This document shows positions 35,511 through 45,472 of a stretch of DNA of 64,000 bases, in pieces. The notes beneath the pieces were generated by a model. That model saw only the letters and a list, made by a program, of their open reading frames with translations. It was not told the origin of the DNA and ran no database searches. The DNA is taken from positions 158,637 to 222,636 of the forward strand of contig JAJIRX010000488.1 in NCBI GenBank assembly GCA_023853785.1, written 5' to 3'. A program made the translations under genes and the position numbers. How positions within the stretch are numbered: the stretch's first letter is position 1; each line of letters begins with the position of its first letter. Source of the DNA: Psilocybe azurescens. Taxonomy: Eukaryota > Basidiomycota > Agaricomycetes > Agaricales > Agrocybaceae.

Positions 35511-36151
35511 GGCCTGCAGGCGATAGCAAAGCTTCAAGAGAGTATAAAAGAGTCCGACTCGTAGGTATTCCAACTGCTTTCAGGTCTGTGAGGACACAGG
35601 CCTTGAAGCAATTATAGACTCCGGTACGAGGATACATGAAGTCGGACAGAGCATTCATTTTATAAAGAACCGAGGTCAACTATCGATGACCTTATTTCGA
35701 TGACTGTGATGAATAAGACGGAGGGTGCATGGAAAGTGTGAGTGTGAGTCGTTTGAGAAGGAAATATTTCCGATCGCCTGACCTGCCCATAGTATGCACT
35801 AAGTGCGCCTCGAGGAGACTTGTACTAAGCAGAAAATGGTATCCAAGATGGATGTCGGAGCCGTTGGAATATTTTATATGTGCAGCGTCGGCCGACGATA
35901 ACTTTGATTTCCAACTTGTAATTTTTTAGAAGTATCCCACACAGCTCCACTGGCATGAAATTTAAATATATAACAATAGCATTAGAGGCGGCCGTACATA
36001 CGCCCAAAAGTCATAAAGTACATACTACGAATATGTATACGCCTTGTATCCCCCGCGCTCTAAATCAGTTGAGCAAGTCCAAGTCCGTGCGAAAGCAATG
36101 CGACAGTGATTATCACGTTCTAAAGTAAACTGCAAGTTGTCGTATAAAATC
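35511..36151. other. Intergenic region between MFS copies 2 and 3
   Basis: Promoter side of copy 2. Only short frames without domains occur. Nothing else is recognised. Confidence 0.5.
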
Positions 36152-37635
36152 TTAAACGGCATTCTTCTTTTCGTTATGGTGGTCGTTATGCGAGGCCTCG
36201 AGAGTCGGACCGGCTGATATAGGCGGTGATCGCGGATGCGCCTGTTTGTTCGCGTATCTGCTGCTCATTCGGATTCTTTTACCGAATTTCCAGAGGACGA
36301 TTGGACTGTCGCACGGAAAAGAGTTTAGGTCAGCAATAGGCTACGGCGGGATGTCTTCTATAGAATAAGAACTTACGCTGGGCATCCTAGTGCAATAGCT
36401 AAAGCTGCTAGAATGGTATTGCCTTTTCCATAACCAAGCTTGGCGTACATCGAAGGCGCAAAGAGAGGGAATCCAAAACCAGCTAACGAGCGCAGCGTGG
36501 ACACAGCTGCCAGAGTTGAGAGAACAACAAGACTTAGATAAGCGAAGGAACGCTAGGGTCGAAAGAGAAGAAAACGTACCAGACGCCGCATGTAGCGTAA
36601 ACGTATCGACGACATAGGTTTGAATGCCCTGGAAAACGAGGATCATGCCTGCCCCGACACACGCAATGCCCTGCAGTCCAATATTAACACTGTTTAATCA
36701 GAGCATAAAATAAATTTATGAAATAGACGCACGAAGTCGACAGCGATCCAGTGTAGCTTATGCTGTGCCGCCCAGCCACTTAGCAGCAAGCCGAAAGGAA
36801 GAATTATAGATCCTGGAATAGTGGTTGCTGTAAGTGATTAACCTCCATGTCAGTCGTAGGTCATGTCTCGAATGATTATCACTACTCACGAAGGCGGAAT
36901 TGAGGCTCGCCGACGCCATTGTTCCTCTTCTTGAAGTGTATGTATATGCGGTCCATGAACCGAGCATTGATTTGGGAAGACGCCGACAATCCAATGCCGA
37001 GCGCAATATAATGCAGTCCCCCAATTCCGGGACCTTCGTGGTAATTATCCCTGAAAATGACTGGCATCGTAGTGAGGAAGACTACGAAAAAGGGTCAGTA
37101 CAGATTCTAGGGAAGGAGGAAAGGAGGAAAGAACGTACGATAGAAGATTCCATATACGAATGCCATATATACTCCAAGAATCTGAGCGATGGTCTCATAT
37201 GCGAAGAGTTGGAAAGATCGTGTCAATGCTTTTGCGAATATATGCTGCCATCTGGAATGATAACTTGAGCATTTTCGAAAAAGGAAGGGCGTGGTCGAAA
37301 ACTTACGATCGTGGTTCCGCTGACTCGAAGATAGTCCTAACTTCTCTATGCGGCGCGTTTTCTTCATCAAGTTTCTTTCGGATCTCTTTCGCCTTTTGTT
37401 CAAGTAGGTAGGGTGCAAATGCTGAAAACAAAGAGCGTCAACGCTAATTGAACAAAGGCAAGGGCAAAGATGGACAATGAAGGCTTTACTTTCACGAAGG
37501 AAGAACAGGCCGGAGATCTGAACCAGAACGTCAACAATACTGGTCGACCATAATACCCATCTCCACGTCGACCGCTCCGCAATCCTGGACACTTGTCAAT
37601 AGCTGGATAGTTCCATGGCAGAACCAAGACTGACC
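36152..37635 (-). pseudogene. MFS transporter copy 3, C-terminal half only
   Basis: The sequence opens inside the intron that precedes the exon [14 protein letters not shown]; everything upstream (N-terminal helices) is absent and replaced by the 189-bp repeat. The remaining exons are well preserved: [88 protein letters not shown]. The tail ends at the TAA at 36152. No frameshift was seen, including at the site where copy 2 is shifted. It overlaps copy 1 by one exon, so the two halves cannot simply be rejoined without a duplication. Confidence 0.82.
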
Positions 37636-37824
37636 GAAACGGCGGACATTATCTCCGGTGGAAGACGATCATGGATAATGGTAGGGTGGTGATATGCTGT
37701 GAATAATTTGGCTTGTTCAATCGGCATGGCTGGACGAATTGTTCAAGGCATGTATTCTGAGAATACCTGACCGATTGAATTAGCGATCGATTGTGAAGAG
37801 TCGAGTTGGCATCGCAACAGACGC
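37636..37824 (-). repeat. 189-bp direct repeat, copy 2
   Basis: Nearly identical to 31286-31474. It carries the leader and first codons of F-box copy 2 and is fused on its left to the broken intron of MFS copy 3. A transcript from it would read a few codons and then be out of frame with the MFS exon. Confidence 0.92.
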
Positions 37825-38041
37825 CCTGTACTGCTCTCGGCAAATTACGGCGGGAGGTCAGCAAGTTCAAACTCAGTCGCTTCTTACCAGGTTTGTACTA
37901 GGTATGTTCTTGCGTTCGAACTGTTTCGAATCACAACACAGTCTGCCAGGTTCGTCACATTTTTTCCGTTAATTGGACAAGTTAAATTTTATGTTATAGC
38001 TCGACGGACGACACCATATGAGCTCATAATGGCTATAGCTA

Positions 38042-39345
38042 CCAGCTTGATTTCGGTGTTACCGGGAAAATTGTACAAGTTGTGACTACCTTCAGCTATA
38101 GGGAAAGACAAACCACCCTACGCAGCCTGTCGGAGCTGTCTCACGATTTTTTCTATGCGACAAAATCGCTACTTTTTCATCTATCAGATGGCCTCATCCG
38201 AAGAAACAAGACAATGAATCAGGATTACACTTTCTGCCAGAGAGGCTATGGTCGTACTTTCAGTAAGCCAAGAGATGGCCTTGGATCTATCTGATCATTT
38301 GCTCCAGGAATTTTAGACTAGACTGGCCTGATGATGGGCCTGATGCATCTCCGACTGCCCCAGATGTTATGTATGTAATCGAGGCGTACACACCAAAGGA
38401 CCTAATTAAACTCGAACAAGCAGTTCCCAGGATGGAAAACATACGTACCTTTCACATCACTTGTCCCTTCTATCTACCGAAATCTTTCCTTCGTGCTATT
38501 GTAGGATGTCCCAGTATCAAGGATATGAGAATGATTGATACCCCGTTCAGAAAAGGACTAGCCCCAAACAGCCTTCCATCTATAGCTACTTTCAAACTTG
38601 AATGCCTTTCCTTCACTCCTGTCGGGAAACTAACAGAGTGGGGAAGGTCCTGTTGAAAGAAGGTACAGTAATATGAGCTATTACTCACGTCCGCATCGCA
38701 AGAAGTAATGGACCCTCAAAGGCTCTGAGGCGGAACTGGCTTTTACGCCTTTCGCTCATAGTAGAGCAAACTTTGAGATGGTATTAAACAATTTAGATAC
38801 TACAGGAAATGGTAAATGTCTCAAGACTTTCAGGATCATGGTAGAAGATAGGCTTGACCCCACACATTTTGAACGACTAGGACAGATATGCCCATTGCTA
38901 GAAAAGAAAATATGTGGATATTGCGATGGAGAAGCAGGATATACTCTAGATGGGTAAGCAATTATTTGACGGAAGTTTTGGCCTCCTTAAATCTTACCCC
39001 TATACAGACGGATTACGGAGACGCATTTGATTAATATGAGTATATCCAACGACTTCGAATAGGTATACCATTCGAAGGATTTGACGAAGGCGATCCCAAG
39101 ACGGATCCTGGATCTTTCTGCGTGCAGACCGCCGAAAGTGTGGGTTTTATCTCGCCTCTAGGTTGCATACCCTCTGCCAGGTTGGTTTTTAATACCGTAC
39201 GGAAGCTGGGGGTTATAGATATGAGGACCGATGGTTGGATTTTGATATACAACGCCATTGGGATGGATCAATTGTGCTCCACGAGTTGGGACAGTCGTGG
39301 TATCCATTCCCCGAGGTCTGGACTACGGTCTCGCTTAATGAATAA
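38042..39345 (+). pseudogene. F-box/LRR-like paralog, internally deleted
   Basis: The frame starting near 38042 (QLDFGVTGKIVQVVTTFSYRERQ) and, after an intron (about 38262-38307), LDWPDDGPDASP and FYLPKSFLRAIVGCPSIKDM match the intact gene at 27786-29613 along its length. After about 38655 the frame stops, and roughly 170 codons of the middle are missing. Homology resumes near 38770 (GNGKCLKTFRIMVEDRLDP, CPLLE) and again near 39045-39345 (EDRWLDFDIQRHWDGS, WYPFPEVWTT) in shifting frames. It is a clear pseudogene. It is inverted relative to its paralog and ends about 145 bp from the UGT-C stop codon. Confidence 0.75.
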
Positions 39346-39490
39346 ACACAACGGTGATGTTTTTCTCATCCATAGAGTCGATCTTTCAATTACTTCTCAA
39401 TTTATACATTTGGCTTCTATCTCTAACAAGATAACGTGGAAAGACGAGCACAGCGCCAGACACACAGCGTTCATACCATAACACTTGTGC

Positions 39491-41704
39491 TTAATGAAGG
39501 TTGAGACCATACTTCTCCACGAAGGCTTGGAATTCCTTTCTGCTAACACCATCAGCCGCCCAGGCCTCGGCAAACTTGATCTTGAGAGCTTGGGCATTTT
39601 TCCGCAGCTCGTCTCCTTTCGCACTGCGGCAAGCGTCGATGACCTCTCTAATCTCAACACCTACAGCCTCCCGTGTACCCTTTGCCTTGCGTCCGTTCCT
39701 GAGCAAAGGCTTCAAACCGTTTTCGCCGGTTCGCACTTCCACTAATTCGAAAGCGACCTTGAGATTTTCGGTCATATGTGCAGCAGCAGCGGGTTGGTCG
39801 GCTTCGAATGGCCAGCATATCCTGTGAAGCATCGAAATGAGGTTCAAAACTTCAAATTATCTAGCAGAGAATGAACATACACAGGGATTCCATTTGCAAG
39901 AGTCTCCATGACACTGTTGTGCCCGCCATGAGTCATGAACCAGCCAGTAGCCTACAAACTCGGGTATGAGCACAGGTAACCAGGCGCTTAGAGTATATGA
40001 AAGGGCATACAGGGTGGGCCAGAATATATTGCTGTGGAACCCACTTTGAGATCAGCCCAAGGCCAGTTCCCTTGATTTTGGGCCAGGTCATCCGAGATTT
40101 TGGCCCAAGGTGATGCGTAGCTGAGGATCTAAGTGCGTTGTCAATACGCAAATGTTGAGCAAATTCTAGAGAGACTTACGAAGGGAATTTCTTCTCAACC
40201 AAGGCTTCAATGACCTCCTCAATGTAGTTCTGCTCTGATGGCCAGAAAATAGTGCCGAAAGAGATCTAAACATTGTCGTCAGTACATATAGATTACAAAC
40301 AATTTATAAATAGAACATACCAAGAGGACCGATTTTTCGCCGTATTCTGCTTGTGCTTTCTCGAGGAAATCCTTGGTCTCTGTGCTTCCAGGGAGCATCT
40401 TCGACTTTCCTAGTGGATAGCACGGGTCCAATGACATATGCATCTTTCTTCCAACTAGCAAACCAAGATTTGAATACGCCGATCGACTCTGCTTCGAAGG
40501 CATACGCGGTGGTCGCGAAAACTGCATCGCATTCCTTAAGACCTCTAAACATAATCGAGTCTTCATGAGTCCTGTTATAGGTATATTCACGATAGGGACT
40601 CACGCTTGGGCTGTTTTGATGATTTCGCTAAGAGGAACATGAATAAGAAGCTATCGGCAAATAGCAGTCAGTCCGATGTGCCTTGCATAAGCCGCGTTCT
40701 AGCATGTGACTACTCTTACTGTCTGCGGGAAGGCTTCCCAATCATACATATCAGGAAGTCCAGCGATCTGGACGATCTTTCCCTCTGTGTGATTATAGAT
40801 CTGGATATCCGTACAGCTGCTTAGAGGACATGCTGAAGAAATATAATTCGTCATCATGAACTTACCTTGTCGCCTATCTCGAGTGGTGTTTTCCGGTACG
40901 CGCTGCCTCTGCTTCGATCCTAGCACTGAGGTCCTCAAATGACCCTCCATGGCTGGCAGGTCCAAATAGGCAGACACCGTGGGATGTATGGCCGGTCACC
41001 CATGCAAGAATGGGCACAGTGTTTCCGGTAATGGCACGCGTGGCTAGCATCTGGTAATATGCAAAGAACTAGAAAGTTTTGACGAACATAAAGATGCAGT
41101 AAAGCAATGTAGGGGACCATAAATAGAAGAATGTGTTACTCACATCAAGAACGACTACATTGGGTGGGGGCGCGGCATCGAAGACTTTCCCTGTTACGGG
41201 GCACGGGAAATGGGCTTGGACTGTAAAAGAGTTTGATAGGCCGGTCCGTAAGTCTCGACGAGTGGTTTGAGCAGACTGAAAAATCTGGCGAGTCTGAATT
41301 GAAGGCCGAGAGGATTCTAGTGTAGTGTTAACGTTGGTCAGTAAGGATAGTCGGGAAATGGACATCAGCGTTTATGCGGTGACATACCTGACACGCTTGC
41401 GAAGTCTCCCTCGGAGGCCTTTGTACTTTGGAACTCAGCCGCCACCTCTGTCTCAGCTTTCTCAAGAAGGGTTGGGGCGAGGATCAAAGTCACAAAAACA
41501 TTCGTGTTCGCTTCAACCAGACGCGCTGCCAATATGCAGAACGATTTGGCATGACCTAAAGAAAAAACATAGAGAACAAACAGAAAGATTCGTAATCCAT
41601 CACACAGAACGGTGTTTCCGTTAACGAGTAGCAAACAACTTACCCCATGCTGGGATTGCCGAGAAGACAAAATGGGAGGTGCTTTTGGTTGTAGTAGAAG
41701 ACAT
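39491..41704 (-). pseudogene. UDP-glycosyltransferase copy C (GT1), five frameshifts
   Basis: The start at 41704 (MSSTTTKSTSHFVFSAIPAWG) and following exon GHAKSFCILAARLVE match copy B. The same exon layout can be followed to CWPFEADQPAAAAHMT and the stop at 39491. Compared with copy B, single-base shifts are needed near 41281 (A5 run on the plus strand), 41198-41201 (G4), 40889-40892 (T4), about 40393, and about 40077. All splice sites that I checked are intact, and there is no large deletion. That pattern fits recent loss of function or uncorrected indels. If intact, it would glycosylate small molecules like B. Confidence 0.82.
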
Positions 41705-41730
41705 CAAATCGAAAGCAGAAGCAGAATCAA

Positions 41731-41760
41731 AGGATATGCATTACTAGGATATGCATTACT
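41731..41760. repeat. Two perfect tandem copies of a 15-mer
   Basis: AGGATATGCATTACT is repeated twice without spacer, 27-56 bp upstream of the UGT-C start codon. ATGCAT is itself palindromic. It may be a slippage product or a duplicated promoter element. Confidence 0.7.
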
Positions 41761-42629
41761 GATCAGTTTTATAGATTTCGCATAGATATCGTTGACAGGG
41801 TCCACATGTTGCGAGCGCTACCGAGCGCTTCCGAGCAGCCCTACATCCCTACAGTCGCGGACAATCAAACTCAACAAATTGGTGATCTCGGCAGCCAAGC
41901 AATTTTTCGAGAATTCCACGATGAGAGCGCAGCCTGCTCATCCACAGATAAGATATCAGTGAGAAAAGGGGATTCCATTTCGGGATCTTCAATGATCTTC
42001 ATCATCCATCAAAGGATAATTTAATGATCTGCCTTGTCAGGCATTTGTCAATTCTGGTTCTTTAGAATCACTCGATATTATATTCATAATACTTAAACTG
42101 CAGTCCTCGAGTTTCCCTCTCTCACTCTCGGTCCCTTCAACTTTCACAGAGAGATTTACATTTTGCCTTTTCCAAGTCCTTCACTCAGATCTCTCTCATT
42201 TTTTGCGCATATATCTCATGCTGAACCTTCCTTTTCAACATCCCTTCATTCGGATCTCCTGATCTCCTTCATCTCCGCCTTTTTGCGCACTACAAAACAT
42301 GTCCCAAAATACCAGTGATGTCGCCCCACCCATTGGTACACACCCTCCTCAGCATCAATCTGATCCCCTGCTTCCCCACCAGGAATGCTCCCCCGAAATG
42401 GGACTGATGGTGATATCCCTGACCTTGATGTTAGTGATCATCCTGGGTAACCCGAGGGTGATTTTGAGGGTACTCGTACCTGAACCCTTTGAAAACCTAT
42501 CCCACAGTGAAGGGTAGGAGTGTTTTTGGGTTCAGGTTTGGGTTAGAATGGGTCCCAGGGGTAAGAAAAACCCTGGGGTATAGAAAACAGTAGAGCATTC
42601 AATGGTATATAATTAGGGACAAAAATTAA
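41761..42629. other. Pyrimidine-rich leader and short ORF, TE margin
   Basis: A strongly pyrimidine-rich stretch (about 42105-42298) leads to an ATG at 42299-42301 opening a 72-codon frame (MSQNTSDVAPPIGTHPP). The frame has no recognised domain and could be the first exon of a lost transposase. Near 42556-42580 there is a CCCAGGG/CCCTGGG inverted repeat. The overall look is that of a TE terminus. Confidence 0.3.
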
Positions 42630-43093
42630 CTACAGGCCGCAGATAGCATCCCAGTCCTCTGCCAGGTCTTGCTCCTCAGTGATATCAACTCTTAAAACAG
42701 CCTTTAAGTTGGAATCCTTGATTAAACCAAGCACACTCCAAGAACCTACACACATGAGATCATGAGTAGACTGGACATTGAGGCAATTGCAGGCGTGAGG
42801 AAGCATGAGACAGCCTTGGCTGAATGTGCGCTCAACATTGAGAGTAGTTGCTGGTTTAATTAGTCAGTAATTGAGCCATGAATGAATTGTAAATACTCAC
42901 CAGGAACTGACAGATAATCACACACCATTTGAAAGAGGCAAGGAAAAGTGCTACACCTATTATACCACCACATCAAAGCATCCTTCACATCTTTGACTTC
43001 AGCAGCAAGGTAGCAATCAAGCTCATCTTGTAGATCCAATGACATTGGGGTGAGGTCGGAGAGGTTGTCAAGGATGTTTGTGGATGCCAACAC
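42630..43093 (-). pseudogene. hAT transposase C-terminal fragment
   Basis: Two exons around an intron at about 42852-42902 encode the hAT dimerisation region: DALMWWYNRCSTFPCLFQMVCDYLSVP, split here for length as DALMWWYNRC and FPCLFQMVCDYLSVP, then ATTLNVERTFSQG and LNVQSTHDLMCVGSW, ending in an acidic tail with stop at 42630. The DDE catalytic part is absent to the right. It is therefore a non-functional remnant. The conserved pattern (S/T-x-x-x-ER-x-FS) makes the family assignment reasonably firm. Confidence 0.75.
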
Positions 43094-44572
43094 AGAGCAC
43101 TTTCATTTAGTAGTTACAAGGCCTTTACATAAGTAAAGGCTTGTTCTTTACACAGGGACCCAGCGAGGGTGCAATATCAAGATTCTATCTTTGTGCAAAT
43201 ATATTTCCTGTTTTGTTTTTAATAATGTGATGTGAACATGATTTTTCTGTTGTTGCTATTGTAACTCGGTATTTCCTGTTTTGTTACTTTTAATAATAAT
43301 CAATAATAATCAATAATGTGATGTTGAACATGGAGAAATCACAGAAAGTCATGCCCATTGCAAGCAAAGTTTGCTGGACCTGGTATGTGAACCTCAAACT
43401 CCTGAACCTCAAACTGCAAACCTCTATTTCTAGGGCAAACCACAGACTGCATGTTGGAATATAGTAAGCAAACACACACGATAGCGCCTTGTTGTTGTTT
43501 GGCTGTGCGACTGCTGGTTCCTTAAAAATTTGTATGCACATTCATTATAATATATTGGTTTATTAATGGTGCATTATTGCACTATTCCTTTTCCTCTGTA
43601 GTATACAATATATTCAATTTGTTATCTTTATTGTGGTACACAATACACTTCTATTAGTTTCTATTCACTTTGTAGATATGAATCTTGATAATGGACTACA
43701 TTATATACAAGATTTTGATACGAGCTCTCCTCAGTCGTTTGCCTCACAAACAACTGAGGTGAGCATTATTCTTTCTTACTGAACATATTGAATTGTTGTA
43801 CTAAATAATTATCTAGTGTATCTGTTCTAGGTAGATATAAATTCATTCTCAGTCATTTGCCTCACAAACAACTGAGCATATCTGTTCTAGAATTCTTACA
43901 CTGCAAACTTGTTTGCTTTTGGCAGTGGCCAAACAAACAAACACTGGTTGTGCCACATTTTCTGTGGACTGTCGCCACCATGTCTCCCTTTTGTATCTGG
44001 CACTGCTCTTCTCTCACTGTCGGTGGGCATAATTACCATATTACCATACCATATTATGTATATGTGTTGGACCATCTCCCATGCAAGTTTTAAGCAGTTA
44101 TTGCCTATATTCAGAGAAACACAAATGAATTCATGAATGTGAGCAGGCATAAGGTTCTTTGTGAGAAAAGGTTGCTTTGACAGTATAATGGCAAGGTCAA
44201 TAAGCTCCATATGTGTACCAAGAATTTGAAGGGGAAGATGTTTATCTATTAATACCTTTCTACTTTATATATCTACAAGTGGTCAAGTCAATGCATGCAC
44301 ACTGGCATCAAAGTGTTGCACAAGTGTTGCAACTTGTCAATGTGTGCATATGCATGGCAAGGCCATGCTGTGTTGATGCCATGTTGTTCCTGGTGGCCAT
44401 TGTGCCATATACTGTATGTTCCAGAGGTAGTAGTACCAACAAGTTTGTGGTTTGAGATCTGCATTCATTAAACCGGTTTGGCAAACTTTGCTTGCAGTGG
44501 ATGATGCCCTCAGAAATCTATTGCTTTTGTAAAATTGGCTTCTCCCAAGTTATTTTTACCAAATGGTGCTGT
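43094..44572. other. A+T-rich TE debris
   Basis: There are no supported genes. Contents are an approximate direct duplication around 43200-43335 (TTTCCTGTTTTGTT...GTGATGT), two copies of a hairpin motif at 43730-43758 and 43848-43876, and low-complexity AATAAT repeats. A minus-strand frame of 104 codons at 43896-44210 lacks recognisable motifs. Confidence 0.4.
43730..43876. repeat. Two direct copies of a 29-bp hairpin motif
   Basis: CTCAGTCGTTTG-CCTCA-CAAACAACTGAG (43730-43758) recurs at 43848-43876 with one change. Each copy is itself an inverted repeat with a 5-nt loop. Likely TE-derived. Confidence 0.6.
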
Positions 44573-45110
44573 ACTTATCACTCCCTCAGTTTTCCTTGAG
44601 GATTCCTCAGACCCATGGAATCCTCAAGGAATATTGAAGGAATATGCTAAAAGTGAAGGAATGAGTGAGGAATCTCTGAGGAATCTGCAAGGAATCTAAT
44701 AAATTTGTGAAGTACTATCATTTGACATATAAAGTACAAATTTCATTTATTTACATAGACAGTTATGTTTAAATAATTGAAACTATCTTCACTCTTCTTC
44801 ATCCATATCCATCTTCTAATGCTTTATTTTGTGCTTTTTGTAGAACACATTTGGTATGGATAAATAACATTGTGTGGATAAACCAATTAAAGTTGCTTGG
44901 TGTCGTACATTTAAGAATTGAATCATATCCACCAAGCCAAGAGTTGAGTTGCTCACATGCCTTACAATCAAATTAGTATATTTATAATTCTGAATTAAAA
45001 GACTTACTTGGGTATTGAATGCCCATTTAAAGGGATCTAGTGCTAAAATAATTGTACAGAGAATCAGTGAGGAATAAGGGAATTCTTAAAAAAGCTGGGG
45101 AGTGATAAGT
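44573..45110. mobile_element. Small non-autonomous TIR element (MITE-like)
   Basis: The left end ACTTATCACTCCCTCAG (44573-44589) is the inverted match of CTGGGGAGTGATAAGT (45095-45110). Just inside, the left half carries several GAGGAATC/GGATTCCTC repeats. No transposase is encoded in the 540 bp. A target-site duplication could not be fixed. A second inverted repeat (44980-45168) overlaps its right end. Confidence 0.5.
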
Positions 45111-45168
45111 CCTCCTTTAAGTGGGCATTCAATACCCTAGTAAGTCTTTTAATTCAGAATTATAAATA
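44980..45168. repeat. Long inverted repeat, arms about 54 bp, few mismatches
   Basis: Arm 1 (44980-45033) contains TTCTGAATTAAAAGACTTAC and GGGTATTGAATGCCCA. Arm 2 (45114-45168) is its reverse complement with about two mismatches. The loop is about 80 bp. It can form a strong stem and overlaps the right end of the neighbouring TIR element, so one element may have inserted in or copied part of the other. Confidence 0.7.
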
Positions 45169-45472
45169 CATCAGGAAAATGACTTTTGATCTCAGATCAA
45201 CTTAGGTAAATGACATATTTACAAAGTAACTTCTGATCTTTAATTTGCCCCAAGCTGCTTTAGAGTCTTTGGGAAATTAAAGATATACGTAAAACTCTCA
45301 GAAATCTTTAAGCAATTACTAAAGAATTTTTTCCCCAGATTGTCTTAAGTAGTTTGTGTATTGAAAAATACATCAAGTGGATTTAAAATTCCTCTCATTG
45401 TTCACAATATATAACAAGTAATATGCAAAGCTTTATTAAAGAACTACCATATAGTTTGATAGCTATATTTAC

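Noticed and set aside
37590..37824. F-box start fused to MFS copy 3 as a chimeric gene
   Set aside because: Splicing at the GTCAGT donor would join codons out of frame with the MFS exon, and without splicing a stop follows within a few codons.
42299..42517. Short ORF after a pyrimidine-rich leader as a real gene
   Set aside because: The leader looks promoter-like, but the protein has no recognised features and the frame ends quickly; kept only as a note in the intergenic entry.
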